64,000 bases of DNA from Xanthobacter dioxanivorans. GTDB taxonomy: Bacteria; Pseudomonadota; Alphaproteobacteria; Rhizobiales; Xanthobacteraceae. The DNA is taken from assembly GCF_016807805.1 (NCBI RefSeq), contig NZ_CP063362.1, positions 2,956,501 to 3,020,500 on the forward strand, given 5' to 3'. The notes beneath the pieces are model-generated. The model was given only the letters and a program-made list of their open reading frames with translations, was not told where the DNA came from and made no database searches. Of this stretch, positions 36,113 to 45,073 are shown one piece after another. Made by a program: the position numbers and the translations under genes. Position 1 is the first letter of the stretch; the number at the start of each line of letters is the position of its first letter.

Positions 36113-37090
36113 ATGACGAAGGTGGTGCGCATCCACGAACCCGGCGGCGTCGACCGGCTGATGCTTGAACAGATCGAGGTCCCGCCGCCCGGGCCGGGCG
36201 AGGCCCGCGTCGCCCACCGCGCCATCGGGGTGAATTACATCGACATCTACCACCGCACCGGCCTTTACAAGCTCCCGGCCTTGCCTGCGGTCATTGGGGT
36301 GGAGGGGGCAGGCATAGTGACGGCGGTGGGGCCGGACGTGGACGAGGTTAAGGTAGGCGATCGGGTGGCCTATATCTGCTATCCAGCCGGCGCCTATGCG
36401 GAGGAGCGCAACCTCGCCGCGGACCGGCTGGTGCCCATTCCCGACGGCATCAGCTTCGAGCGGGCGGCGGCCGGCATCAATCGCGGCATCACCGCGCAAT
36501 ATCTCCTCAACCGCACCATCGCGGTCGAGCCTGGCGACCCCATCCTAGTCCACGCCGCGGCGGGCGGAGTGGGGCTCATGCTGTGCCAATGGGCGCACCA
36601 TATCGGCGCGGTGGTGATCGGAACCGTGGGGTCGGAAGCAAAGGCAGACCTCGCGCGGCTCAACGGCTGCCAATATCCCATCGTGCGGACAAAGACGGAT
36701 TTCGTGAAGGAGGTGCGCCAGATCACCGGCGGCGAGGGCGTACGTGTTGTCTACGATTCCATTGGAAAGGATACATATGCCGGCTCGATCGATTGCCTGC
36801 GTCCACTCGGGATGATGGTGAACTACGGCAATGCATCTGGACTGGTCGAATTCGTCAATGCCCGGGAGCTAACCCTGAAGGGCTCACTGTTCTTCACCCA
36901 TCCCAGCCTATTCGTCTACATGCGCAAACGCAGCGACCTGCTGGCTTCGGCGCGTCACTTCTTCGGGCTGGTGGACGCGGGCATTCTCAAGATCCACGTC
37001 AACCAGACCTACGGGCTGGCTGAGGCTGCGAAGGCTCATCTGGACCTGGAAGGCCGCAACACCACGGGCTCCTCCATCCTCGTGCCATAG
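36113..37090 (+). CDS. NADPH:quinone oxidoreductase, zeta-crystallin type
   Basis: 325-aa zinc-free medium-chain reductase. The N-terminal part has the GVNYIDIYHRTGLY and VIGVEGAGIV motifs of quinone oxidoreductase, and the NADP-binding motif is HAAAGGVGLMLCQWA (about 145-160). No zinc-ligand cysteines are seen. It diverges from the ABC importer operon and is the last ordinary metabolic gene before the mobile DNA. It reduces quinones or enones with NADPH; physiological partner unknown. Confidence 0.9.
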   Translation: MTKVVRIHEPGGVDRLMLEQIEVPPPGPGEARVAHRAIGVNYIDIYHRTGLYKLPALPAVIGVEGAGIVTAVGPDVDEVKVGDRVAYICYPAGAYAEERNLAADRLVPIPDGISFERAAAGINRGITAQYLLNRTIAVEPGDPILVHAAAGGVGLMLCQWAHHIGAVVIGTVGSEAKADLARLNGCQYPIVRTKTDFVKEVRQITGGEGVRVVYDSIGKDTYAGSIDCLRPLGMMVNYGNASGLVEFVNARELTLKGSLFFTHPSLFVYMRKRSDLLASARHFFGLVDAGILKIHVNQTYGLAEAAKAHLDLEGRNTTGSSILVP

Positions 37091-37317
37091 CTGATCGCAA
37101 CGGCGCCCCCAAACCACAGCGCCAGCAATTTCGGTCGAGAGACAGGTCTGAAATGACTCGCGTTTGCGAAGACGATTCATGTCAGCCGCGCCGCTATTTG
37201 TGCCTTGCCGACCGAGGCGCGACTCGGCCTCATCTCGATAAAAACCGGAACCAATCCCTAAACTTGTGGCGCCCGCCTTTCGTCTAGGTGGAGGCCGAGC
37301 CATGCTCTCCGTCGTTA

Positions 37318-37551
37318 TCACCCTCGTTTCCTCAGCCTAACGCCCGGCCCCTCGCCGTTCTCCTCGACGAAGATCACGCCGGCGGCTTCGAGGGCGGTGC
37401 GGATCACGGTGAGGGTGGCATTTCTCGGCGCGGACGCCCCTCCCTCAAATTGCCGGATCGTCACGACGCCGACTTTCGCGGCATCAGCGAGCTGCTGCTG
37501 CGACCAATCGATGAGTGCACGCGCGGCACGGCATTGGGCTGGCGTAATCAT
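37318..37551 (-). CDS. Xre/Cro-type helix-turn-helix regulator
   Basis: 77-aa DNA-binding protein of a type frequent in alphaproteobacterial prophages. The helix-turn-helix is in WSQQQLADAAKVGVVTIRQFE (about residues 17-37), and the C-terminal LEAAGVIFVEENGEGPGVRL is the usual ending. It is encoded opposite to the phage-like genes that follow, the position of a lysogeny repressor. A palindrome covers its start codon. Confidence 0.9.
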   Translation of the reverse strand: MITPAQCRAARALIDWSQQQLADAAKVGVVTIRQFEGGASAPRNATLTVIRTALEAAGVIFVEENGEGPGVRLRKRG

Positions 37552-37570
37552 GTGCGATGGCTACCACATG
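37549..37570. promoter_or_regulatory. Inverted repeat over the Xre gene start
   Basis: CATGTG (37549-37554) and CACATG (37565-37570) with a 10-nt spacer, overlapping the regulator's start codon and facing the divergent early genes. Candidate autoregulatory operator. Confidence 0.4.
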
Positions 37571-37669
37571 GCATCTTCAATCGCCAGAACCATCGAAAAT
37601 GGATTGATCTGTAGTTAGCAGTCGCTTAACGTCCGATCCGTCGTTTATCGACAGATTGGAGCAACACCT

Positions 37670-37963
37670 ATGCCGAACCCCACCGTTCCGGCAGTCGCCC
37701 CCGGCTTGCCTGCCATCACCGAATCCCACGATGCGATCCTCACCATGATTGACCGCATGGAGAACGGCCTGCTCGAGGTCCGCGATCTCGCCCATGCCGT
37801 GTTCATCATTGCTGGAGCGATGCCGTGGGACGAGGCCCAGGCCGCTCAGCGTGTGGCCGGGCTGATCATGGACCGCGCCGAGGAACTGAAGAAGCAGCGG
37901 ACCGCCGTGCTCAAAGCGCTGCACAGCCTGCCCGCCGATGCTGGGGAGGCATCCAATGGCTGA
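37670..37963 (+). CDS. Hypothetical phage-type protein
   Basis: 97-aa acidic, mostly helical protein of unknown function. It is the first gene of a tightly packed rightward set. Its stop overlaps the next start in AATGGCTGA, pointing to translational coupling. I recognise no domain. Confidence 0.7.
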   Translation: MPNPTVPAVAPGLPAITESHDAILTMIDRMENGLLEVRDLAHAVFIIAGAMPWDEAQAAQRVAGLIMDRAEELKKQRTAVLKALHSLPADAGEASNG

Positions 37964-38630
37964 TAGCCTGAAGAACCGTCGCGCCGTGCTCAAGGCCGGC
38001 GCCGCCCTGGGCACCATCGCCGCGCTCGTGGTGCCCGTCGCGATCCTGCCGAAGGAGGCGGAGGCGGCTGCGTTGATCAACAGCCCTGTCCCCGCGCTGT
38101 GGGAGAGGTGGCGGGCCATCAAGCCTGAGTACACGCGCCTCACAGCGGAAGCGGAGGCAGCCCGCGACCGCTACCTCGCAGCTCAACCGGCCCTGCCTCG
38201 GGAAGCCTATGCGGGACCGCAGCATTTCGGCTTTGGGGTAAGCTTTTTGGACAAGACGCCTTCGGGCCAGCTTATGCGGTGGGGAATGGCCAGCCACTGG
38301 AGGGGTTTGGCGTCCGCTTGCGAAGGCATCGAATATTCGCACTGGGTGCGAGACGACGCGCTCCACCGGGCGGCCGTCATGGATCGCTGGGGCGACGAGT
38401 GCGACGCCCTTCGCGACAGCAGCGGGGTCACCAGCATCGGGGATCGCCTTGCCGCGATCGAGGATCAACTGAACGCCCTGGAGGAGCAGATACTCGCGGA
38501 GCCAATCCGGACGATGAATGATGTCTCCATGCAGGCGAAGATCGTCCGCGAATATCTGTGGCCGGGCGGTTGGCAAGAGGTGGTCGCCTTCATCAACCGC
38601 CTTGAGCAAGTCGGAGGCCCCAATGGCTGA
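37956..38630 (+). CDS. Hypothetical protein with Tat-like signal
   Basis: 224-aa protein starting at the ATG at 37956. The N terminus carries NRRAVLKAG followed by a hydrophobic stretch (AALGTIAALVVPVAIL) and an Ala-rich cleavage-like site, which looks like a twin-arginine export signal. The rest is helical with many Trp and Arg residues and no known domain. Proteins of this layout recur in alphaproteobacterial prophages. Export is inference from the motif. Its stop overlaps the next start. Confidence 0.75.
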   Translation: MADSLKNRRAVLKAGAALGTIAALVVPVAILPKEAEAAALINSPVPALWERWRAIKPEYTRLTAEAEAARDRYLAAQPALPREAYAGPQHFGFGVSFLDKTPSGQLMRWGMASHWRGLASACEGIEYSHWVRDDALHRAAVMDRWGDECDALRDSSGVTSIGDRLAAIEDQLNALEEQILAEPIRTMNDVSMQAKIVREYLWPGGWQEVVAFINRLEQVGGPNG

Positions 38631-38964
38631 TCCGATCTTCGCCGCCATCGCCGAGCACCAGCGGCGCCGGGCCGAGCATGAGGCTGCATTCGATGCCGCC
38701 GGCGAGGCCGAACTGCCTGATCGCGCCGATGGTCCCCTCGCTGCCCAAGCGGGCGCCCTGCGTGATGCTGCCTCCGAACGGGAGGTCGAGGCCCTGCAGC
38801 ACGTGCTACACACCGTGCCCCTCACGGCCGCCGGCATGCTGGCGTGGCTGGACCACATCAGTGGGCCGGCCGGCTTCGACGGCATCGCCCCACGTGATGC
38901 GGACGTGGCGGCCATCTTCGGCACGATGCGCGCCTTTGTCGTCGGGTCGGAGGGCGGCGCATGA
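38623..38964 (+). CDS. Hypothetical phage-type protein
   Basis: 113-aa protein starting MADPIFAAIAEHQRR at 38623. The helical N-terminal half has a charged repeat-like stretch (EHEAAFDAAGEAELPD). Function not recognised. Its start overlaps the previous stop in the same AATGGCTGA arrangement seen at 37956, and its stop overlaps the next start (ATGA). Confidence 0.7.
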   Translation: MADPIFAAIAEHQRRRAEHEAAFDAAGEAELPDRADGPLAAQAGALRDAASEREVEALQHVLHTVPLTAAGMLAWLDHISGPAGFDGIAPRDADVAAIFGTMRAFVVGSEGGA

Positions 38965-39920
38965 GCATGATCGCCGCTGCCCTGCGCGAGCTGATGGCCG
39001 CCGGTCTAACCGGCGACGAGCTTGTCGCTGCCGTCGCCCGCATCGAGGTCGAGATGGAGGTCTCAGCGCCTACGGATCGTTCGAGCGATGCGGCCGAGCG
39101 GAAGCGCGAAGCCGACCGCGAGCGCATGCGTCGGAAGCGGGAGGCAGCCCGCCACTCGGATGTTCGCGCGACATCGCAGGCTTCGCAGGATGTCGCCGAT
39201 TGTCGCGCGAATTCCGCGATATCGCGCGACGAATGCGACCCCTCTCCCGAGGAAAAAAGAAAGGTCTCCCCCTGCACCCCCTCTAAAGAAAAAACTCAAC
39301 CCTCATCCAATTTCACCCCATCGGTTCCTGACGGAACCTCCTCCCCCTCGGCGTCGGATCGCGACGGGGTGGATCGTCAGGAAGAACTCGCCGAGGCGCT
39401 GGCGGCCTTCAACCGGATGGCGGCCGAGGTCGGCCTACCCGAAGCGCAGGGGCTAATCCGGAAGCGCCGGCTGGCCCTCAAGGCCCGTTTGCGGGACTGC
39501 GGAGGAATCGCCGGCTGGCGGATCGCCATGGACCGGGTCCGCGCGTCGCCGTTCCTCCGCGGCGAAAACGACCGCGGATGGCGGGCGAGCCTGGATTTCC
39601 TGCTGAAGCCGGAAAGCTTCGCGAAGCTGATGGAGGGGGCTTATGACCCAGCGCCGGGAGCGCAGCGGCGACGGACGGAGCCCCGGTCGTCGATGGTCAC
39701 GGCCGCCGCGGAAGTCCTCCTCGATCATCCGGATTCCGAGTTCGGGAAGCGCGCCAGGGCCGCCGGCTTCCGGAGCCGCAATCTCTACGGTGGCGACGCG
39801 ATCCTCGCTGGGATGGCACGAGTGGCCGAGCAGAGGTTTGGACAGTGGCCGAGATCGTCGGATGGACAGGTGATCGACGGCGCAGCAGACGAGCTGTTCG
39901 GCGATCACGCTGATTGTTGA
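38961..39920 (+). CDS. Putative phage replication protein (DnaT-like)
   Basis: 319-aa protein. The N-terminal helical segment ALRELMAAGLTGDELVAAV is followed by a charged, Arg-rich linker and a low-complexity stretch (about 90-125). The C-terminal part (about 140-230) contains GWRIAMDRVRASPFLRGEN and GWRASLDFLLKPESFAKLM, the ending typical of phage primosomal or DnaT-like replication proteins. It is in the early position after the repressor. Helicase-loader function is inferred. It overlaps the previous gene by 4 nt. Confidence 0.75.
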   Translation: MSMIAAALRELMAAGLTGDELVAAVARIEVEMEVSAPTDRSSDAAERKREADRERMRRKREAARHSDVRATSQASQDVADCRANSAISRDECDPSPEEKRKVSPCTPSKEKTQPSSNFTPSVPDGTSSPSASDRDGVDRQEELAEALAAFNRMAAEVGLPEAQGLIRKRRLALKARLRDCGGIAGWRIAMDRVRASPFLRGENDRGWRASLDFLLKPESFAKLMEGAYDPAPGAQRRRTEPRSSMVTAAAEVLLDHPDSEFGKRARAAGFRSRNLYGGDAILAGMARVAEQRFGQWPRSSDGQVIDGAADELFGDHADC

Positions 39921-39980
39921 CCGTCATCGGCCAGCCGATGCAGATGTGCCATATGCACGTCCGTAGTGAAGGAGATGCTC

Positions 39981-40274
39981 ATGGCCCCACGCGCAGAGAT
40001 GCCTCTGTTCCCCTGCGAGGTCGACATTGCACGGGCTGTCCTCGGGCCAGGGCGCGTCAGCGAGTGGAAATCCATCGCGATCATCCTCGAACGGCAGGGC
40101 CTGCCCCGCATCGATCCGATGTTCGGCGGCCGCTACTGGCCCGCCGTGCGAGCTTGGTTCGATCACAGGGCTGGTATTGGCCCGCGGCTCCATTCAACAG
40201 GGACGGGCGTCAAGGAGAATTGGGATCCTCCTACACCTCCGCCACGCCGTCGCCCACCCATCGATAAAAAATAG
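39981..40274 (+). CDS. Hypothetical small phage-type protein
   Basis: 97 aa from the ATG at 39981, six bases after an ideal AAGGAG; the upstream GTG at 39966 overlaps that site and is rejected. The core reads like a short winged-helix or excisionase-like fold (SEWKSIAIILERQGLPRIDP ... YWPAVRAWF). It has a Pro/Arg-rich tail. Last gene of the rightward early set. Confidence 0.65.
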   Translation: MAPRAEMPLFPCEVDIARAVLGPGRVSEWKSIAIILERQGLPRIDPMFGGRYWPAVRAWFDHRAGIGPRLHSTGTGVKENWDPPTPPPRRRPPIDKK

Positions 40275-40307
40275 CCGGCGCCCGTCCTTCTCACCCCGCG
40301 CTGAACA

Positions 40308-40333
40308 GATCGTCGCCCCGCTCGGCGACGATC
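40308..40333. terminator. 10-bp hairpin between convergent genes
   Basis: GATCGTCGCC (40308-40317) and GGCGACGATC (40324-40333) pair perfectly with a 6-nt loop, touching the stop codon of the restriction-modification gene. Likely bidirectional terminator. No T-run. Confidence 0.5.
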
Positions 40334-43300
40334 AACTGGCGCGGCGCCGGCCCCGACGGCGCTTCGCAGCGGGCTCTTCCTCTACCGACTGCGGAAGAAA
40401 TTCGGGGGACTGGAAGTCCGCCTGCTTCCCTGCCTTGCCGGTGATCGGCAGTTTCATGTGGGTCTGGCGCCGCTCGCCGTCGGGCTTAGGGGGCCGCTTA
40501 GTCGTCCGTGCGGATGGGCCGGCTTCGTCAGCAGCGGCCCGCGCCAGGTTGAGCTCCAACAGCCGGGCCAGCGCATCTTCGTCGGAAATGTCCGCCGGCC
40601 AGCCATAGGCTGCAGCGACGGCACCATCGAGTTCGCGATGCGCATCGATCAGCCACTGCGGGCGCCGGTTGTAGAGGTTGGTCAGGGTGCGCTCGCGCAG
40701 GATCGCCGCCGCGGCAGCGTCTTTTGGAAGAATGCGGTCCGGAAAACCAGGGACCACTTCTTGCTCGATGCGGGCCAGGTCCGGAGGATTCAGCCAAGCC
40801 TGGCGCAGGTCGTCCAAGCGCTTTGCTGTCTGCGTTATGGCTTCAGCGCGGCGATCTCGTAGGACGCGCGCGATCGGAACATCAGGTGTTAGTCCGTCGG
40901 GGAACGGAAATGTCTCGAATACCGTCGAATTATTATAGGTCGGGTCATTGCCAACGCCATGCCACGAGCACGTTCTCAAAGACCACAACTCATGAAACCT
41001 AGAATGCAAGACGCCAAAGAAAAAATCGTCAGAACGAATGAATGAAAATATTCTGGAATCTGGCACATCACAGGCGTTCAACCACATGAATAGCCGGTGC
41101 TTGGCGACTCTTGGTGTCGTGAGATAACGAGCATGTTGCCGGACCGCTGTACGAAAAGCCGGTCTCGGCTCTACATGCCGCCACCAGCGTTCGCGATAGG
41201 CATCACGTCGGTTCTGAGAACGTTCGGGGAGCACGTGATCCTTCACATGCTGGAACGGAGCCTCATGAAGGGACGCCTCCTGTTCCGTCATCACCCAGCC
41301 GAAATCGATGATCCACATATCGCGCGACCGGCGCGTCACATCCATGCCGTTGCGCCAGGGCCGCAGTACGTCAGAGTTAGGTCGTCCATTCGGGTTGAGA
41401 GGCATCTGGAGCCACGCTCGCGCGAGTTCTCCCGGGACGTCAAACGCGCCACCCTTCGTGTCGCCCATGAATGCGACGCCAAGGTTCTCCTTGAGACGGC
41501 GCGCCTTGGTCAAGTCCATCGTGCCCGAGGTCAGGTCAGCATTAATCTGGGGGACAGGCGCTCCGTCGAGTTGGCAGGCGTCCTCCCCATTGCCGAAGCA
41601 AATGAGGGACACACGAACCGCCGCACCATCGACCACCCACGGCTCGTCGCTCCAGGCCTCGAAGATCCGGCTTTCAGCTACGATCTGTTCTACCACCTTG
41701 CGGTTGGCGCCTCCGCGGATGGAATTGGTCGCCACCAAACCGACCCTCTGCGAGCGTCCGCCCTTGACGGCAGCCAAAGCGTGCTCGAACCAATAGCAGA
41801 CAAGGTCAGCCTCCCGCGTTACACGCCCATCGTATAGGTTGAAAAGACGATCTACGACCTCATCTCCAAGCCCATGCCGGAGCAGCTTCCCGCCGAGAAA
41901 CGGGGGATTGCCGACGATAAAGTCCGCGCGGGGCCAAATGGTGGGGCGATAGGCGGTCCTGGCATTAGGACCGGCCAGCAAGTCCATCTGTCCGCCGCGA
42001 TCAGGTGCAGGGACGCGCTCAATGAGGGCATCCGCGCCCTCGATGGAATTCAGCTTTCGAAGGACCGGGACCTCGTGGGTGTGGATCCCGTTCCGCAGGC
42101 GCCATTGGATATCGCCGATCCAGATCGTCGTTCGTGCGAGCTCGGCGGCGAGCGCATTGACCTCAATGCCCAGCAGGATTTCAGGGCCAACGGCCGGCCA
42201 ACGCGACTTCAAATCCAGCATCTCACAATCGAGGTTCGCCCGGTTCTCGATGTCCTTCACACCCTGTAGTGCAAGATAGAGGAAATTGCCCGAGCCGCAG
42301 GCCGGATCGAGAATCCTCAAGTTGCAAAGCTTCTCGATGAATGCGGATCGGACCTCTTCGGCGGCCTCCTCTCGGGTCATCCGACGGCGCTCTTTCTTTC
42401 GCATTGGCGGCTGGGACGTCCCATCCAGGAGACCCACAATTTTTCCTTTGGTCACCTCCCATTCAGCGCGGAGAGGACGCAAGATCACTGGGTCGATGAT
42501 CCGACCGATCTTGTCCGCGTCGGTATAGTGCGCGCCAATCTGGGCCCGTTTCTTCGGATCAAGGAAGCGCTCGAACAGCGTGCCGAAGATTGTCGGGTCG
42601 ATCAGGCTCCAGTCGAGGCTGTCGGCAGCAATCAAAAGGCCGATGTCACCTTCGTCCAGCGGCAGAGCTTTGCGTCCGTCGAAGAGCCCTCCGTTGAAAT
42701 GCATGACATCGGTGAGTGCAAAGTCGCCGCCCTTCTCCATGGCTTCGAACAGGCCACTAAGGTAGTCGCGCGCTTTGCCGGGATTTTGCGCTGCACGGCG
42801 CAACAAAGTGGTAAAGATCCCGCCGCGGAGAAGGCCAACGCTCTGGGCAAAGAAGCAGAACACCAGTTGGTTCACAAAGTGCGCGATGTCTTCCGGAGCA
42901 CCTCGCCCCTGCAGACGCCAGGCAATGGTGGAGAACTTGTCGGCCGCCTCCTTCGTCAATCCGGCTCTGGTCCGTGTCGGCTTGAGCTTCTCGGGGTTGA
43001 AGAACAGATTATAGAGGATCTCTCGCGGGGCCGGATCAGCTAGATCGTCCAGGTTAATTTCGTAGGTCGCCGGGACTGTATTTGTCCAAGCCGTGTGGAT
43101 GCGAAAGCGCTGGATGTCACAGACGACGTGAAGCGGCGGGTTCTCCAAGGCTGGGGCATAGCGCATCAATTGAAGAAGGGCGCCATCCAGATCACCGTTC
43201 TTCTGCTTGTATTCCCATGCGAAGTAATCCCTCTTCCACACGTCGGCAAAGCCACGACCACCCCCGACCTTGCTCGCGCCTTTCTCGAAGGCGAAGAATT

Positions 43301-43457
43301 CGCCTCTGGGATCATCCTCCGTCGGAGTTGGATGGCCGACCAGGGCGCAGAGGTCAATAAAATGCTCTTGCGCAGACTGTCGTTCATTGAGGGAAGCCGA
43401 TTTCCATTTCTTGATGAAGGCAAGCGGCGTCATCTGCGTGCGAGCGCCGGCACTCAT
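40332..43457 (-). CDS. MmeI-like (type IIL) single-chain restriction-modification enzyme
   Basis: 1041-aa fusion that should both cut and methylate DNA. The N-terminal nuclease motif fits the MmeI pattern D-X9-E-X-K: Asp72, Glu82, Lys84. A helical linker follows, then an N6-adenine methyltransferase with the SAM motif DPACGSGNF (384-392) and catalytic NPPF (517-520). The C-terminal third would be the target-recognition domain and sets specificity. Enzymes of this class usually have about 900-1000 residues and need no partner subunit, which agrees with the lack of other R-M genes nearby. It lies between early phage genes and the late operon, a typical cargo place. The tail is Arg/Lys-rich. Confidence 0.87.
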   Translation of the reverse strand: MSAGARTQMTPLAFIKKWKSASLNERQSAQEHFIDLCALVGHPTPTEDDPRGEFFAFEKGASKVGGGRGFADVWKRDYFAWEYKQKNGDLDGALLQLMRYAPALENPPLHVVCDIQRFRIHTAWTNTVPATYEINLDDLADPAPREILYNLFFNPEKLKPTRTRAGLTKEAADKFSTIAWRLQGRGAPEDIAHFVNQLVFCFFAQSVGLLRGGIFTTLLRRAAQNPGKARDYLSGLFEAMEKGGDFALTDVMHFNGGLFDGRKALPLDEGDIGLLIAADSLDWSLIDPTIFGTLFERFLDPKKRAQIGAHYTDADKIGRIIDPVILRPLRAEWEVTKGKIVGLLDGTSQPPMRKKERRRMTREEAAEEVRSAFIEKLCNLRILDPACGSGNFLYLALQGVKDIENRANLDCEMLDLKSRWPAVGPEILLGIEVNALAAELARTTIWIGDIQWRLRNGIHTHEVPVLRKLNSIEGADALIERVPAPDRGGQMDLLAGPNARTAYRPTIWPRADFIVGNPPFLGGKLLRHGLGDEVVDRLFNLYDGRVTREADLVCYWFEHALAAVKGGRSQRVGLVATNSIRGGANRKVVEQIVAESRIFEAWSDEPWVVDGAAVRVSLICFGNGEDACQLDGAPVPQINADLTSGTMDLTKARRLKENLGVAFMGDTKGGAFDVPGELARAWLQMPLNPNGRPNSDVLRPWRNGMDVTRRSRDMWIIDFGWVMTEQEASLHEAPFQHVKDHVLPERSQNRRDAYRERWWRHVEPRPAFRTAVRQHARYLTTPRVAKHRLFMWLNACDVPDSRIFSFIRSDDFFFGVLHSRFHELWSLRTCSWHGVGNDPTYNNSTVFETFPFPDGLTPDVPIARVLRDRRAEAITQTAKRLDDLRQAWLNPPDLARIEQEVVPGFPDRILPKDAAAAAILRERTLTNLYNRRPQWLIDAHRELDGAVAAAYGWPADISDEDALARLLELNLARAAADEAGPSARTTKRPPKPDGERRQTHMKLPITGKAGKQADFQSPEFLPQSVEEEPAAKRRRGRRRAS

Positions 43458-43655
43458 CTCTGCCCCCAGTTCCGCTCGGTTAACTGTTCTTTAACAATTC
43501 AATTTGAAGTAGTCCCGGTCAACAACGCACTCTTCTTATGGTAAACGGCGAACGCTGGGTTCGACCATCCGCCGCCCGTGGCACGGTTGCAGTCTTCCTC
43601 GCGGAAATCCCAGTGATGGGCCGGGGAGCCGGGGCGCCTCAGTCGACGCTCATCG

Positions 43656-44114
43656 CTACCCGGCTTCGTCTTCAGGGTCGCAGAACACGATCTTCGCCCC
43701 TTCGGGGGCGGCTGGCTGCGGCAGGTGCTCGCGGCGGATGATGACGACGATGCCGGGCTTGACGGTGGTCGTCTTCTCCGCATCGGCGGCCTCCGCCATA
43801 TCCTCCAGCAGCCGGATGGCCTGCACAGCGGCGCCCTTGGCTTCGTCCTGATCGCGCAGCTCGGCGAGGCGGTGCACGTTCCGCGGCCGGTGCGATGCCT
43901 TGAAGGCAGCCATCTCCCGGTTCAGCGCGGCCCGGAAGCTCGGGTCCTGGGCGCACATGCGGGCGTTGCGCTCCGTCATGCCGGCCTCGACCGCGGCATC
44001 GGTGAGCTTCAGCCCGCGCCACACCATGGCGTCGACCAAGGCCCGGCGCTTCGGGGTGAGCGGGTCCGGCTCGGCGGGTTCGGGGAGCAGCGGGTTTTCG
44101 GTCTCTTCTTCCAT
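43656..44114 (-). CDS. Phage protein with terminase-small-subunit-like helix-turn-helix
   Basis: 152 aa. The N-terminal half (TPKRRALVDAMVWRGLKLTDAAVEAGM) resembles the DNA-binding domain of terminase small subunits, followed by a helical segment. No large terminase is beside it, so packaging function is unproved. Ribosome site GGAGGACG. It is the last clear gene of the leftward late operon, 12 nt after the HU-like gene. Confidence 0.65.
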   Translation of the reverse strand: MEEETENPLLPEPAEPDPLTPKRRALVDAMVWRGLKLTDAAVEAGMTERNARMCAQDPSFRAALNREMAAFKASHRPRNVHRLAELRDQDEAKGAAVQAIRLLEDMAEAADAEKTTTVKPGIVVIIRREHLPQPAAPEGAKIVFCDPEDEAG

Positions 44115-44126
44115 CGCGTCCTCCCA

Positions 44127-44654
44127 TCAGCGCAGGATGATTTCGGCGAGTGGCGCCGACGGCCGCGGTGCGGGCGCAGGTGCGGGCGGCAGGGTTTCTG
44201 GCCTCACCGCCTTGCGCCGCGTGCGTTTCAGCGGCGGGCCGCCGGGCTGGATCGACTTCTTCAGCAGCGGCGAGGCGCGGAACTTCAGCGACCAGCGGGT
44301 ACCGTCGCCAGGGACCGCCCGGATCAATGACTTCGAGACGCGAACCTGAGCCATCCGGCGGGATGGCAGCGGCTTGTGACCTGGCCGATTTCCCTGGAGC
44401 GCGACCGTGGTCCCGCCGAACCGGCTGTGGAAGGTGCCGAAGCCGGGGATCTGCACCTGGCGCCCGGCGGCCAGCTCGCGGGCAATCACGCGCAGGATGA
44501 TGGCCGGCATGTCGCTGGCCAGCAGCCAGACGTCCTTGCGGTTCCGCGCGCCGCGCTTGCACCCGAGCGCCCGCCGGGAGAGGGGCTTCCAGCGCCGGCG
44601 GATTTCCGCCCGCATCCGGTTGCGCATGGTGTCGCGCGTCTCGACGCGGGTCAT
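44127..44654 (-). CDS. HU-like DNA-binding phage protein
   Basis: 175 aa from 44654. The middle has the HU/IHF-type pattern VIARELAAGRQVQIPGFGTF (about 60-80), preceded by an Arg/Lys-rich helix. The C-terminal third is proline- and arginine-rich and unlike HU. A histone-like DNA-binding role is inferred. Its start overlaps the upstream stop by 4 nt. Confidence 0.6.
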   Translation of the reverse strand: MTRVETRDTMRNRMRAEIRRRWKPLSRRALGCKRGARNRKDVWLLASDMPAIILRVIARELAAGRQVQIPGFGTFHSRFGGTTVALQGNRPGHKPLPSRRMAQVRVSKSLIRAVPGDGTRWSLKFRASPLLKKSIQPGGPPLKRTRRKAVRPETLPPAPAPAPRPSAPLAEIILR

Positions 44655-45073
44655 TCGGCGGCCTCCGTGATCACCTCTGCGCATTTCTGCTGGTCCGCTT
44701 GCGCCTGCGCCTCGCGCCGCCGGTTCCGGCCAGGGAGGCGCACAAAATCCTGATCGGTGCGACGGCGCATGTCTCCGCCGACGAGCGGGAGCCGGAGCTG
44801 CGCCGGATCGGGTTCGGCCCGAGGCGCCGGCGGGCGGAGCTCCACGAGGGCGATCTGAACGTCGAGCGCCACCAGCAGCAATTCCAGGGATACCGGCCCC
44901 AACCGGCGCCCACTGTCCCGGTCCCAGGCTTCGAGCTTGCCGGTGTAGCCGTCCTGGAGCCCCGCGCGATCGTCCACCTCCATCTGCGTGAACCCGAGCG
45001 CTACCCGCCGCGCCTTCAGCGCGTCCATCAGGCCGCGATAGTCCCGGCAGAAGGCGATCGGCTCCAGGCTCAT
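44651..45073 (-). CDS. Helix-turn-helix phage protein
   Basis: 140 aa. A Cro/CI-like helix-turn-helix is visible in LKARRVALGFTQMEVDDRAG (about 19-38). The C-terminal half is charged and Arg-rich. It lies in the late operon and overlaps its neighbours by 4 nt on both sides. Regulatory target unknown. Confidence 0.65.
   Translation of the reverse strand: MSLEPIAFCRDYRGLMDALKARRVALGFTQMEVDDRAGLQDGYTGKLEAWDRDSGRRLGPVSLELLLVALDVQIALVELRPPAPRAEPDPAQLRLPLVGGDMRRRTDQDFVRLPGRNRRREAQAQADQQKCAEVITEAAE

Noticed and set aside
43499..43655. A possible extra small gene after the terminase-like gene on the minus strand
   Set aside because: The frame reads plausibly (HWDFREEDCNRATGGGW) but has no usable start codon or ribosome site outside the neighbouring gene.
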